Position numbers and translations under genes: made by a program
The notes under the pieces: model-generated
Told to the model about the DNA's origin: nothing
The model's input: only the letters and a program-made list of their open reading frames with translations
Database searches by the model: none
DNA from: CAWHPS01 sp963831235
GTDB lineage: Bacteria; Fibrobacterota; OXYB2-FULL-49-7; JAEUSG01
Reading direction: 5' to 3'
DNA length: 64,000 nucleotides
Assembly: GCA_963831235.1 (NCBI GenBank)
Contig: CAWHPS010000059.1
Coordinates: 124,001 to 188,000 of the forward strand
Shown here: positions 1 to 8,487 of the stretch, in pieces
Position numbering within the stretch: the first letter of the stretch is position 1
Layout: each line of letters begins with the position of its first letter

Positions 1-368
1 AGCCCTGAATATTTTTCAATTTTAACCTCAGGCTCCACCTCAATCTCGGCTTCATATTTAACAGGTGAGCCTTCCTTTGCCTCAAGTTTTTTTACAACTG
101 GTTTTGAAATAGGCATGAGTTTTTCTTTTTCGCAGGCTTCCTTGAAAGAAGATGAAACCACAAGTTCAACAGCTTCCTCCCTTACCACCTTGCCGAAACG
201 CTGGATCATCATGTCACGCGGAACATGGCCTGGTCTGAAACCCGGAATCTTGACCTCTTTCTTGTAGTTTTTCAGGACGTCTTCGAATTTTTCGTTAATC
301 TGTGATTCTTCAACAGTAACATTTAAAATGCGGGTATAGCTGTTCTTGGCTTCTACAGAGACTTCCAC
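1..368 (-). CDS. tig: Trigger factor, N-terminal part (runs off the window)
   Basis: The reverse strand encodes about 122 residues of the ribosome-binding domain of trigger factor, the ribosome-associated peptidyl-prolyl isomerase and chaperone that meets nascent chains at the exit tunnel. The diagnostic signature GFRPGHVPRDMM, a variant of the family's GFRxGxxP ribosome-docking loop, is followed by the typical stretch with EEAVELVVSSSFKEAC. I start it at a GTG (368-366) because AAGGAG lies five bases upstream and the protein then begins VEVSVEAKNSYTRILNV, as this family does. The rest of the gene lies to the left of the window. Confidence 0.93.
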   Translation of the reverse strand, partial: MEVSVEAKNSYTRILNVTVEESQINEKFEDVLKNYKKEVKIPGFRPGHVPRDMMIQRFGKVVREEAVELVVSSSFKEACEKEKLMPISKPVVKKLEAKEGSPVKYEAEIEVEPEVKIEKYSG

Positions 369-511
369 GGATGCTCCTTTTTAATTGGTTTGCGATTGTC
401 GTAAAAAGATAAAAAATAAGGAAAGATAAAGTAAAGGTCAACGCCGAAATAAAAGTTATTTTCTCTGGGATTCAGACATTAGACCTGTTGTGTATTAGCT
501 TTTTTGTTTTA

Positions 512-2347
512 TCACCGGATCAGCGCCATCCTCGTTTTTTTGGACCAGATTTTGTCCTTACCTGAAATATCAATTGTGCAGAAATAAATTCCCGAGGTGG
601 CTTGATCCCCTGATCCTGTTTTTCCATCCCACATTATACCATGCTGCCCGGGACCAAGCGCTCCACGGAAAGGTTCGCAAATCAGCCTGCCGGATATATC
701 CCATATTCTTATTTGGACACCATACGGATCCTCTGCCCTTGGAAGGCCAAAAGATATTTTTGTGACAGGATTGAAAGGGTTGGGATTGGGGCTGCCTACT
801 ATAACAGAATCAGGAGCATCTCTCAAGAGTGTTGCCAAGTAACCTTCAACAAAGCCCCTTGTTCCACAAACAAGCGAAAAAGCACGAGATTCTTCCTGCC
901 CATTTTTTTCCACAGTAATATTGTCTGATGCTAATAGGTTGGTTGCGGTGTGATATTTCTGATCAAACATTATGCATGCCTCGGGTTGTGTGCCCGTTGA
1001 CTGGTGCCTTATTATCACCTTATTAGCCATATTGAAACAAAGAATAAGATTTGAGAAAACATGATTATTCCCTGATGTGTCCTGAAAAGTGAAATCTGTT
1101 ATTGTGGAAGGGGCGTCTTTCATTCCTTCAAAATAAAGGTTGGCTTTCTCAATACTTATTGGCGGTGGACAAGGGATGTTCTTTTTCATCTCCTTCAATG
1201 CGCCAAATGTGACCATACTGTGTTCTTCAAGACTAAGCGACATAAGAAAACCGCTTGAAACCTGGTTTTCCATTTTTTTTGCAAGTGAAGGTGAATAAGG
1301 TTTGACTGTTAATGTAAATGGAGAGTCGTTTGGGTTGTAAACCCAATACCCCCTCCATGGAATAAGAATTGGGTTACTGTCAAGGCCAAGATAACCAACA
1401 CCAGCATATTGGTCGGAAAGGGGTGGCACGATGCCGGATGTAATCCTTGCGGAGTCGCTTGCAAAGAAGTCGTTCCAGGCAATTGGAAATGCGAATGGGC
1501 AACCTATCTGGGTGAATTGTTTAGGGGCAAGGGTTATTCTATAGGGCTTGTCGATTCGTACAGTTTTACCGGGTCCAGTGCCAAACTCGGTTGTTTTATC
1601 ACGCACATAAAGGAAAAAGGCCTTACCGGGTGTCAATGCATCTTCTGATGGGGATGCATAACGGGTTCCATCCCACCTGACAATCTTCCAGTGCCTTCCA
1701 TCGTGAGGGCCCAGGATGGGTTCCAGGATTTTATACGGTGATTTCTCGCCTGTTAAAATTGGCATTGAAAACATTCTCCATTTGTCAGAAGGAAATGGTG
1801 AGCCTGTTTTATCCTGAAAGGAAAGGCCGCTGGAAAGGGCCACCATAGTGCCGGATGAGTCATTGGATGTATCCGGATAAATTATTGAATTACCCTGGCT
1901 GTCGATTGCCTCGGCAAAAAAGAAAAAACCCTTTTCATCAAAAGGATTGCCTATGATGCTTTTAGTATAAACCCCGTTGTCTTTTTCAAGCGTATCAATA
2001 TGTAAAGCTTTTTCGCCTCCGACCTTGTAATGGAAGCGAACAAGCCGTATTCCGGCCAAGGAATCCAAAGCATTAAACGATAATGTGAATCCGGAAGCTG
2101 TGCTTAAAGAAAAAGGTGCCAAAGGCACTATCCTGGGCCATGTCCGGTCAACCATATTCCCATAACTTATAATAGCAGCCGGCATAAAACCTGAAAACAA
2201 AATGCTGTTTCCAAAATGGATCGTATCGCCTATTGGTTCGCCTATTGTTGCCTTGAAAGAAGAATCGAACGAACCTCCGCTTGAAAGAATACCCAACTGT
2301 GAAAATACAAGCAATGGTATTAAAACAACTATAGGAATAATTTTCAT
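512..2347 (-). CDS. Secreted protein with FlgD/T9SS-like C-terminal domain
   Basis: A 611-residue protein with an N-terminal signal peptide (MKIIPIVVLIPLLVFSQ). The body is not assignable to an enzyme family and reads as beta-rich extracellular domains. The last ~90 residues begin with SPNPNPFNPVTKISFGLP and contain IRIWDISGRL, GQHGIMWDGK and SGIYFC, the pattern of FlgD-Ig or Por-secretion-type sorting domains found in Fibrobacterota and neighbouring phyla. It is probably exported to the surface or medium. Its ATG overlaps the stop of the upstream pcnB-type gene in an ATGA, so it is translationally coupled to it, an odd pairing with an RNA enzyme. Confidence 0.8.
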   Translation of the reverse strand: MKIIPIVVLIPLLVFSQLGILSSGGSFDSSFKATIGEPIGDTIHFGNSILFSGFMPAAIISYGNMVDRTWPRIVPLAPFSLSTASGFTLSFNALDSLAGIRLVRFHYKVGGEKALHIDTLEKDNGVYTKSIIGNPFDEKGFFFFAEAIDSQGNSIIYPDTSNDSSGTMVALSSGLSFQDKTGSPFPSDKWRMFSMPILTGEKSPYKILEPILGPHDGRHWKIVRWDGTRYASPSEDALTPGKAFFLYVRDKTTEFGTGPGKTVRIDKPYRITLAPKQFTQIGCPFAFPIAWNDFFASDSARITSGIVPPLSDQYAGVGYLGLDSNPILIPWRGYWVYNPNDSPFTLTVKPYSPSLAKKMENQVSSGFLMSLSLEEHSMVTFGALKEMKKNIPCPPPISIEKANLYFEGMKDAPSTITDFTFQDTSGNNHVFSNLILCFNMANKVIIRHQSTGTQPEACIMFDQKYHTATNLLASDNITVEKNGQEESRAFSLVCGTRGFVEGYLATLLRDAPDSVIVGSPNPNPFNPVTKISFGLPRAEDPYGVQIRIWDISGRLICEPFRGALGPGQHGIMWDGKTGSGDQATSGIYFCTIDISGKDKIWSKKTRMALIR

Positions 2348-3666
2348 TGGTATTCGTCTTTATCTTCCATTGGTATCTGCCGTCTTAAAATTGGCTGATG
2401 GTGACCTTGCGGATGATCTGGTGCAAGTGCTGGAGGCGCAGCAGGCTTTGTATTTGCCGGAACCCTATTATCAACAGGGCGATTTATTATTTCAATCCAG
2501 TAACGATAGCCAGGGTTATCCCCTTTCTCTATGGTTTCTATTGAACGGTAAAGCTCCAATGCCTCCCTGAAAAAAGGCGCATGGGTGAATTTCCTTACAA
2601 GAGCTCTCCGCTTTCTGACAGGAGTATCCATCAGATAATCGAAGCGGGGTAGCAATTGAAGAATAAATCTTATTCTAACCTTATCCTGACGCGACACAGG
2701 CAGAATATGGTTAAGCTCCGCAAATGTCAGGTGCATAGCTTTCTGAATATCACGTGTTGCTATAAATTTTTCCTTTACACGCGGCCACACAAGGAGAGCA
2801 AATAAAAAATGCGGCTCATTAGGTTTTTGAATTGCATAATGGTCGCATGCACGGGCTATTTTAAGCGCTGTGTCGCTATCTTTTGTAAGGTAAGATTTAA
2901 AGAAAGGGAGATAGTGGTTTAAGAATGAATATTCCTCGGCCTGCTTTACAAAGGCCTCAAAAATACCGAGCCTTAGAATCTTCAGGAACTCCTCAAAAAG
3001 ACGGCGTTCACTGCTGAGTTTTATATTATGCTTTAATTTATGGATAGCCTTATCCAGGTTTTTTGCCATCCTGAGGTTGAATTTTGCCGCAAATTTTATT
3101 GCACGCAGGATACGCACAGGGTCTTCAATTAACCGTACATCAGGATCCCCGATACATCGGATTTTCCGTTCCTCTATATCCCGTAATCCCCCAACATAAT
3201 CAATGATTTGATTTTTTGAAGGATCATAAAACAGCGCGTTAATGGTAAAATCACGCCTGAAAGCATCGTCCTCTTCTGTGCCGAAAACATTGTCATGTGT
3301 GACCGGCGCACCTTCATCCTCTCCATGATGACCACGAAATGTGGCTGTTTCGATGACCTTGTTCATCCTGAAACGAACATGCACCAGCTTGAAGCGTCTT
3401 CCGATTATAAATGCGTTCCTGAAAAGTTGGCGTATTTCATTGGGTCTCGCTGATGTTGCAACATCGCAATCCTTAGGGGTAAGCCCAAGGAGACGGTCGC
3501 GTATTGCCCCTCCCACGATATACGCTTTATGCCCATGTTGTTGTAGCCGATAAATTACTTTCAGAGCATCAGGGTCAAAATCCTCAGGCGAAATACGAGG
3601 ATCGCTTGTGCAGAGCGGGGTGTTTTTTGCTTTGATTTTAAGGCTTTGGATTATCCAGTTCAACAT
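2344..3666 (-). CDS. pcnB: PcnB-type poly(A) polymerase / tRNA nucleotidyltransferase
   Basis: A 440-residue class II nucleotidyltransferase. The head domain has the GGAIRD motif (about residues 52-57), catalytic carboxylates in PKDCDVATSA (D66, D68), the IGRRFKLVHVRF strand and ETATFRG. RRDFTINAL and EDPVRILRAIKFAAKF mark the neck domain. Spacing and the C-terminal KRRALVRKFTHAPFFREALEL favour bacterial poly(A) polymerase, which adds 3' tails that promote RNA decay, over the CCA-adding enzyme, though sequence alone does not fully separate the two. The final ~40 residues are Pro/Ala/His/Gln-rich and probably disordered. The start codon 3666 begins a typical short leader. Confidence 0.88.
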   Translation of the reverse strand: MLNWIIQSLKIKAKNTPLCTSDPRISPEDFDPDALKVIYRLQQHGHKAYIVGGAIRDRLLGLTPKDCDVATSARPNEIRQLFRNAFIIGRRFKLVHVRFRMNKVIETATFRGHHGEDEGAPVTHDNVFGTEEDDAFRRDFTINALFYDPSKNQIIDYVGGLRDIEERKIRCIGDPDVRLIEDPVRILRAIKFAAKFNLRMAKNLDKAIHKLKHNIKLSSERRLFEEFLKILRLGIFEAFVKQAEEYSFLNHYLPFFKSYLTKDSDTALKIARACDHYAIQKPNEPHFLFALLVWPRVKEKFIATRDIQKAMHLTFAELNHILPVSRQDKVRIRFILQLLPRFDYLMDTPVRKRRALVRKFTHAPFFREALELYRSIETIEKGDNPGYRYWIEIINRPVDNRVPANTKPAAPPALAPDHPQGHHQPILRRQIPMEDKDEYQ

Positions 3667-3890
3667 GAGGTGCGTATGGGCTTTGTATAAAAATATGGTT
3701 TATTGTTTATTCCTGATATAATATAGAATTTGTCAATAGCGGGTGTCATCTGGAAAACAGTTGCCTTGAGTCTTATCAGAAAAGCATTGTACTTTAACAA
3801 GGAAAGATTTACTTTTATATAAAAAATTCAAGAAGGATTATTTCGGTTCGCAGAACCTGTTAATTCAATATCCAAAGAGGTACGTCTCAA

Positions 3891-4205
3891 ATGGTAAAGA
3901 AGTATAAAATTTATCCGAACCGCAAACTTTCCTCAAACTCCATTCAGCAGGCAATAAAGCTTTTTGCAGCCTCTTCCAAAATAAAAGAGGAACAACCAAT
4001 TATTTCATCCACCTATTCCATATCACATCAGGATGAAGCAAAATTCATTGAGAGCTATGAAAAGGACATTAAATCATCTGAAATGTTTCTTAAATTTCAA
4101 AATGGTGCAACACTTTGCATCAAGTACCATGGGGATCACACGGAAATTACAATGACCCACCCGGAAGATATTGATTTGGATAAAATTATTGAGATGCTGG
4201 ATTGA
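3891..4205 (+). CDS. Conserved-looking hypothetical protein, 104 aa
   Basis: A small acidic soluble protein without signal peptide or membrane segment, preceded by an AGAGG ribosome site. It stands alone between the divergent pcnB-type gene and the convergent hipT. The C-terminal half alternates short strands (EMFLKFQNGATLCIKYH, TEITMT) and ends in the helix DIDLDKIIEMLD, suggesting a small alpha/beta fold. I do not recognise the family. Codon usage looks like the neighbours, so it is probably real. Confidence 0.6.
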   Translation: MVKKYKIYPNRKLSSNSIQQAIKLFAASSKIKEEQPIISSTYSISHQDEAKFIESYEKDIKSSEMFLKFQNGATLCIKYHGDHTEITMTHPEDIDLDKIIEMLD

Positions 4206-4247
4206 TCAAAATACGAGCAGTTCATTAAAGGTACGATTGCCTGAAAA

Positions 4248-5180
4248 TTACAAAAATAGTTTTATTCTTTTCTGAACCAATGATTCCAATTTGCCGCTTT
4301 GTTCTGTTGGCATAAGGGAATTCCTGATACAGTCAGTAATTTTCGAGACACAGAAAATCGTGGTTTGATAAACATTGGTCTTCTGTTTTTCTGACAAATC
4401 AAGGTTTCTTGCCAACGCATCAAAATCCGCACGGATTACATTTGATTTCTTTCCATTAATTGTAAGCGCTGATTCTTCCGTGTCTTCCGGCAGAGCAATT
4501 GTTGTTGATACCAAATCATAAGCCGGTGCAAGTTTTAAGCCGCCATCTGTCTCGATCATGGAATAATTCTTCAGATGCATGTCCGCATTACCAGCAAGAT
4601 ATGAGAATATAACACGGTTAAAGAAATCAACAGCATCGAACCCGGGATAAACACTGTATTGCCTTATTAGCTTTCCAACCCTTTCAACAGATGCCCGATA
4701 TTTGTCTTCAGTCATCCGTTCCGCTATCTGACAGAGATCTTCCATGTAAATTTTATTGCCATCCATAGTCCGATCTATCCGGCGGCTGATAAAAGAGAGT
4801 TCTCCTGACGCAAGGCGGATGAGTCCATGGGGTACTGTTGTTATCCCTGCCGCCTCTGCCATACGCATTACGGTATTTTCATTTTCAGGAAGATTCGGAT
4901 ATTCGTCTGCGGGCGGTTTAAGAATATATCCGCCCCACAAACCCACGATAGTAAAACGGTTGTCACGACCACGACCTTCTATATTAAGGGAAAGTTTTTT
5001 CTGGACACCGGTGACCGTGATACGATTAAGGACAGTAACAGCAGCATATTCTTTAAGTTTGTCGAGTGTCAGATCCAATCGAGGTGGTGTGTCAACACCG
5101 AAAAGTCGACGACTACAGGCAGGATGATATTCTTTTTCAGGTCCACATATATCCGAACATATCAAGCACAGATTACTCAT
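4248..5180 (-). CDS. hipT: HipT-like Ser/Thr kinase toxin of a HipBST system
   Basis: A 310-residue HipA-fold kinase lacking the usual N-terminal subdomain, which is encoded separately by the upstream gene. The N-terminus carries a Cys/His set (C5, C8, H19, C22) typical of the HipT branch. The glycine-rich loop reads TVTGVQKK (about 55-62), and the catalytic loop is ADMHLKN with D200. The metal-binding Asp is in APAYDLVST (D222). In the studied E. coli HipT, which phosphorylates TrpS, the loop has two autophosphorylated serines in an S-x-S motif; here both positions are threonine. The start at 5180 is preferred over an upstream ATG (5279) because GGAGG sits 6 bases before it and the alternative would add a hydrophobic stretch read from hipS in another frame. 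Confidence 0.88.
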   Translation of the reverse strand: MSNLCLICSDICGPEKEYHPACSRRLFGVDTPPRLDLTLDKLKEYAAVTVLNRITVTGVQKKLSLNIEGRGRDNRFTIVGLWGGYILKPPADEYPNLPENENTVMRMAEAAGITTVPHGLIRLASGELSFISRRIDRTMDGNKIYMEDLCQIAERMTEDKYRASVERVGKLIRQYSVYPGFDAVDFFNRVIFSYLAGNADMHLKNYSMIETDGGLKLAPAYDLVSTTIALPEDTEESALTINGKKSNVIRADFDALARNLDLSEKQKTNVYQTTIFCVSKITDCIRNSLMPTEQSGKLESLVQKRIKLFL

Positions 5181-5496
5181 GCAGCGCCTCCACACTGACA
5201 GCGCCAATACAATCCCTGCAAACAGAGAGCAACAGGCCCATCCTATCGCGGCTGTCAATCTTCCAATTATGAACCGCAATGTCGAGCATCCATCCTTCGG
5301 GAATCAAACCGTCAAAAAAAGGAAACAATGTCCTTGATAAATAAGGTTCTTCCCGAAGAGGCATAGTGACACTGACTGGCCATGCATCGGGTAGGGCAAG
5401 ATAATCAGGATGATAAGTGAATTTGTAGCCTTCGTCGATTTCTTCAATCAGCCCTGCATATTGGTTCTTGAAAAATGTCTTTCCTTTGCGGTTCAT
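5173..5496 (-). CDS. hipS: HipS-like small antitoxin subunit (HipA N-subdomain 1)
   Basis: A 107-residue protein equal to the N-terminal couple_hipA subdomain of HipA: AGLIEEI near the start, FTYHPDYLALPDAWPVSVTMPL, and the signature FPFFDGLIPEGWMLD followed by DRMGLL and IGAV. In canonical two-gene hipBA this domain is fused to the kinase. As a separate gene between hipB and hipT it marks the tripartite HipBST organisation, in which the small subunit neutralises the kinase. It overlaps hipB by 4 bases (ATGA) and hipT by 8 bases, so all three are tightly coupled. Confidence 0.87.
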   Translation of the reverse strand: MNRKGKTFFKNQYAGLIEEIDEGYKFTYHPDYLALPDAWPVSVTMPLREEPYLSRTLFPFFDGLIPEGWMLDIAVHNWKIDSRDRMGLLLSVCRDCIGAVSVEALHE

Positions 5497-5714
5497 GATG
5501 CGACCTCTTTAGGTATTCGTACTGGACCTGCTTCATGCCCGAAAAGCATCAGCACCTGGTTGAGCTTGTCAAGACGCACACTTTTCTTTCCCTGTTCAAC
5601 ATCCCGAATAAATCTTAAACCAACACCGGCTTTTTTAGACAACTGATTCTGAGTAATGTGAAGTTCTTTACGCCGTTCTTTAAGAAATTGAGCAAAAACT
5701 TTCATATAAGCCAT
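5493..5714 (-). CDS. hipB: HipB-like HTH repressor of the hipBST operon
   Basis: A 73-residue Xre/Cro-type DNA-binding protein. LKERRKELHITQNQLSKKAG forms helices 1-2, followed by the recognition-helix region VGLRFIRDVEQGKKSVRLDKL. It is first in the operon. The region just upstream holds three ATACCC/GGGTAT palindromes across the predicted promoter, so it almost certainly autoregulates the operon. I chose the ATG at 5714 because the only plausible ribosome site (AAAGGG, inside the first palindrome) precedes it; a second ATG lies at 5705. Confidence 0.86.
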   Translation of the reverse strand: MAYMKVFAQFLKERRKELHITQNQLSKKAGVGLRFIRDVEQGKKSVRLDKLNQVLMLFGHEAGPVRIPKEVAS

Positions 5715-5721
5715 ATTATCG

Positions 5722-5818
5722 ATACCCTTTAGGGTATAACTTTAACCTTTATGACTATAATATACCCAATAAGGTATAATTTGTCAATATGTTTATTAAA
5801 ATATACCCTTAAGGGTAT
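5722..5818. promoter_or_regulatory. Three HipB operator palindromes upstream of hipBST
   Basis: Three 16-bp sites with ATACCC and GGGTAT arms and a 4-bp spacer occur at 5722-5737, 5762-5777 (one arm mismatch) and 5803-5818. The third lies in a perfect 20-bp palindrome, ATATACCCTTAAGGGTATAT (5801-5820). Centres are about 40 and 41 bp apart, close to four helical turns, so bound dimers would face the same side. The middle site sits between the -35 and -10, and the proximal one covers the hipB ribosome site. That HipB binds them is inference from position and from known hip operons. Confidence 0.85.
5759..5787 (-). promoter_or_regulatory. Sigma70-like promoter of hipBST
   Basis: On the reverse strand TTGACA (5787-5782) is followed after 17 bases by TATATT (5764-5759), a near-consensus housekeeping promoter about 45-75 bases upstream of hipB. 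The central operator occupies the spacer and touches the -10 box, which would block RNA polymerase when bound. Confidence 0.75.
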
Positions 5819-5860
5819 ATTTATTTGATCTGCCAGATACAAAGTAAGATTAGACTATTC

Positions 5861-6544
5861 TCAAGGACATTTAAGTTGAACCATCTGAGTTGATGTGTCC
5901 GGTTGCGTCATAAACAGCGTGTCCCCGCAAGCCAGGGAAGCGCCTTGGGCAAAGAAAAACTCCTGAATACCAACAGGCAGCCCGCTGAAGCTGATGAAGG
6001 AATACCCACTGTCTATGGAAAAGATATACGAACTCATGTAATACGATCCTTTCACATAGCCTATCAGGGTGTCGCCAACATTATTGTTTACGACCTGGAA
6101 GCTCATTGAAAAGACCGGAAAGAGAGTGTCTGTTCCCAAATTCAGGGTATCATTCTTTGGAAGCATAATAGCCGGCTTGAAACGTTTGAAACTTCCTGCC
6201 AGGTTGCGGAATTCCAGGTTTACTGTTGTATAAGGAATACTGTCAATATGATAGATACCAGAGTCAGGGAATAATGTGTCAGAAAAAACAAGGCCCATGC
6301 TGCTGTCAAATGGAAGAACCGGTTTCGCCTCGGGGTCATACATTAAAATAAGTATTTTTCCTGTAATTGGTTCGTACACTTTTGTATAATCATAAAACAG
6401 CAGACGACCTGAAAGTGCATTACCGGTATTGGATCCTCCTCCGGCCTGAGTCGGTGGTGCTTCTCCCTTCTGGCATGCTACGATCATCATAAGGGTGAGA
6501 CAAACCAACAATAGAAGGATAACCGGATGTTTCAACATTTTCAT
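5861..6544 (-). CDS. Lipoprotein encoded with a TIGR02147 regulator
   Basis: An outer-envelope lipoprotein of about 227 residues. The signal peptide MKMLKHPVILLLLVCLTLMM ends in the lipobox IVAC, followed by a Gly/Ser/Pro-rich linker (GEAPPTQAGGGSNTG) and a beta-rich domain of unknown function. I place the start at 6544, where ATG overlaps the TGA of the upstream regulator (ATGA); a second ATG two codons on (6538) with AGGG upstream is equally possible. In Fibrobacter-type genomes TIGR02147 proteins are often next to a lipoprotein or secreted partner, so a sensing or regulatory pair is plausible but not shown. Confidence 0.75.
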   Translation of the reverse strand: MKMLKHPVILLLLVCLTLMMIVACQKGEAPPTQAGGGSNTGNALSGRLLFYDYTKVYEPITGKILILMYDPEAKPVLPFDSSMGLVFSDTLFPDSGIYHIDSIPYTTVNLEFRNLAGSFKRFKPAIMLPKNDTLNLGTDTLFPVFSMSFQVVNNNVGDTLIGYVKGSYYMSSYIFSIDSGYSFISFSGLPVGIQEFFFAQGASLACGDTLFMTQPDTSTQMVQLKCP

Positions 6545-7413
6545 CCCTGTTCTTTTCTCCGTTTTATCAATGGGAACCACTGCAAATTCAATTGATAAAC
6601 CTGATCCGAGTTTTCATCCAATACCGCCATTTCCAGAAGCTCTTTCTTAAAGGCCAATATACGTTTTTTTATCTGTTCAAAGCATGGCCTTGAAATCCGC
6701 AGGGTGAGTCCGCTTACTTCACGGTTTTTTTGCGGCAGTTTAATTGATGCCTCTACGGCAAGCCTTATCATTTCCCGGTTAAACCCAGCGACCCATTCTG
6801 ACTTGACCTCCTCGGGTGTGGTAATGGCCTGCTCCCTTACCCTGTAACGTCCCTTTTTGTCCTTCTCAATCAATCCAAGTGAGATAAGAATCTGGATAGA
6901 TTCACGCACCTTTTGAACGGATATTTTAGGGTAAATGGTTTCTGCAAACCATGTGGGGTCACTCCTCGCATCCGGCAATTCCACCATTTCGCGAATAACC
7001 GTATGATACCATTCAGAATAAAACCGGTATTTTGCAATATCAAGCTCATGTATATTGACATCATGCCTCTGTTTCAACCTCATTAATTCCGACTGGAAGC
7101 GAGCTTTTTCACGGGTATCACTGGTTTGGCTGAACTGAACAAGGGCTGCAAAAAATGTCGCAGCCGCAATATCAAGCCCCAGCGCGGCTGCTACCTTATC
7201 CAGCGAATCTCGGGACAAATTCCGCTTTCCATCAATAATCAGTTTCAGCGCGCTGGAAGATTTGAATCCAGCCCTCCTGCAGAAAAACCTGTGAGAAAAT
7301 GCAGGCTTAACGGCTTTTTGATGGATAAACCAGGCCAAAAGAAATGGACGGTAATCCCAGTACTGATAAATATCCGGCGCAACAGGCGCCGGTTTCTTTA
7401 CGGTTATCTGCAC
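6541..7413 (-). CDS. TIGR02147 family protein (HTH plus DUF4423)
   Basis: A 290-residue member of the family defined in Fibrobacter succinogenes. Residues ~18-95 match the signature region: YWDYRPFLLAWF, FSHRFFCRRAGFKSSSALKL, IIDGKRNLSRDSLDKVAAALGL, and FFAALVQFSQT. The rest is the DUF4423-type wing with YSEWYHTVIREMVEL. The first part resembles an Xre-like helix-turn-helix, so it is presumed a transcription regulator, but no member's target is known to me. The start is a GTG at 7413 with AAGG upstream, overlapping the corrected end of the upstream secreted-protein gene; the lipoprotein gene follows with a 4-base overlap. Confidence 0.82.
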   Translation of the reverse strand: MQITVKKPAPVAPDIYQYWDYRPFLLAWFIHQKAVKPAFSHRFFCRRAGFKSSSALKLIIDGKRNLSRDSLDKVAAALGLDIAAATFFAALVQFSQTSDTREKARFQSELMRLKQRHDVNIHELDIAKYRFYSEWYHTVIREMVELPDARSDPTWFAETIYPKISVQKVRESIQILISLGLIEKDKKGRYRVREQAITTPEEVKSEWVAGFNREMIRLAVEASIKLPQKNREVSGLTLRISRPCFEQIKKRILAFKKELLEMAVLDENSDQVYQLNLQWFPLIKRRKEQG

Positions 7414-8199
7414 AATAATGCCGCCTTCTCAAGAACTCTGCTGTTTTGAATAACACGGAAAAGATACATTCCGCTTGGGAGGCCCTTCAAGCTTAACGGG
7501 ATACTGCAATGGCCAGCCTATAAAATTATTGTCCAAGTCCAATATTTTCCTGCCATTCAATGAAAAAACCTCTACTCGTGCCATACCAGACTTCTCCATC
7601 TGAAAAGACACAACAGCGGCGGGATTGAAGGGGTTAGGGGATACTTGAAGAGATTCGTTCACTCTATGGCCCTGCCTGGACTCAACCGTTGTTTCTCCTA
7701 CTCCGTATCCTCTGGCAATAATCACGCCGTGGTTCAGATTGGCAATATAGAGAAGGCTGTCTTGAAAGGAAAGTCTTCTCCCATATCCGGCAATTCCATA
7801 TTTATCAAAATTAGGTAAATCCAAATTAAGCGAATCTACGATAATAGGATTTCGAATGTCTTTCACATCCAATACAAAAACCCTTTGTATCCAGCAGCGC
7901 GACCAGCCGCATTTATTGAAATTGGTCATGAGCACATAAGCATATTGCCTTTGATGGTCAACTGCAATATCGTCCAGATGACCCGGATAAAACCAAACGT
8001 GGCCTGTTCTGTTATATCCTTTGTATAATCCGCCTGTATCACTGAAAATATTGAATTCCGATGCACCGGCATGATAGATGACACTTCCATCCGGGCTTAC
8101 GTCAATACCACATGTGTCAGAGCGAATAATATTCGGGTAAAATATTTGTTCAAGCGTAAAGGAATCTTGTGTCCAATAATTAGGTTCTTCTGCAATTGC
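7404..8199 (-). pseudogene. 3' part of secreted propeller-like gene cut by ISL3 element
   Basis: An open frame from the insertion site encodes IAEEPNYWTQDSF..., then a propeller-like region (LVIVD-style phrases such as VFVLDVKDIRNPIIVDSL and SFQDSLLYIANLNHGV), then a T9SS/FlgD-type tail (SPNPFNPAAVVSFQMEKSG). The current frame runs into a stop at 7429. A one-base shift near 7471-7485 restores a normal family ending, PSGMYLFRVIQNSRVLEKA...LLCR, stopping at 7404. So it carries a frameshift as well as the insertion. The 5' part is at 9742-10323. Confidence 0.78.
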
Positions 8200-8277
8200 A
8201 GTGGGTACCCATGCTAAAAGCGCGATGTCAAGGGTTGTAGCATTCTTCTTAAGCCTATTATTTCACTTATCTCTATG

Positions 8278-8336
8278 ATATTCCTTGGAAAAAGCCCCTG
8301 CTCCAAAAAAGCAGGGGGGCTTTTTCCAAGGAATAT
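8278..8336. repeat. Long hairpin inside the ISL3 element
   Basis: Arms of 25 and 27 bases (left from 8278, right ending 8336) pair along their whole length apart from a two-base bulge, with a short A-rich loop. The left arm begins ATATTCCTTGGAAAAAGCC. It lies upstream of the transposase gene and could act as a bidirectional terminator that shields transposase from outside transcription, but this is inference. Confidence 0.8.
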
Positions 8337-8487
8337 TTTCACTGCAGTTCAAGAGCAAAATGTGTATTGCGTCTATAGTAAGATGAAAATCTATTCGAAG
8401 GATCATTGATGTGAGTAAAAGTTGAAAAGACATCCCCCGTTCTGGTATAAGGTTGTTGGTGACAATCTTTAACCAGGAGACAGAGGG

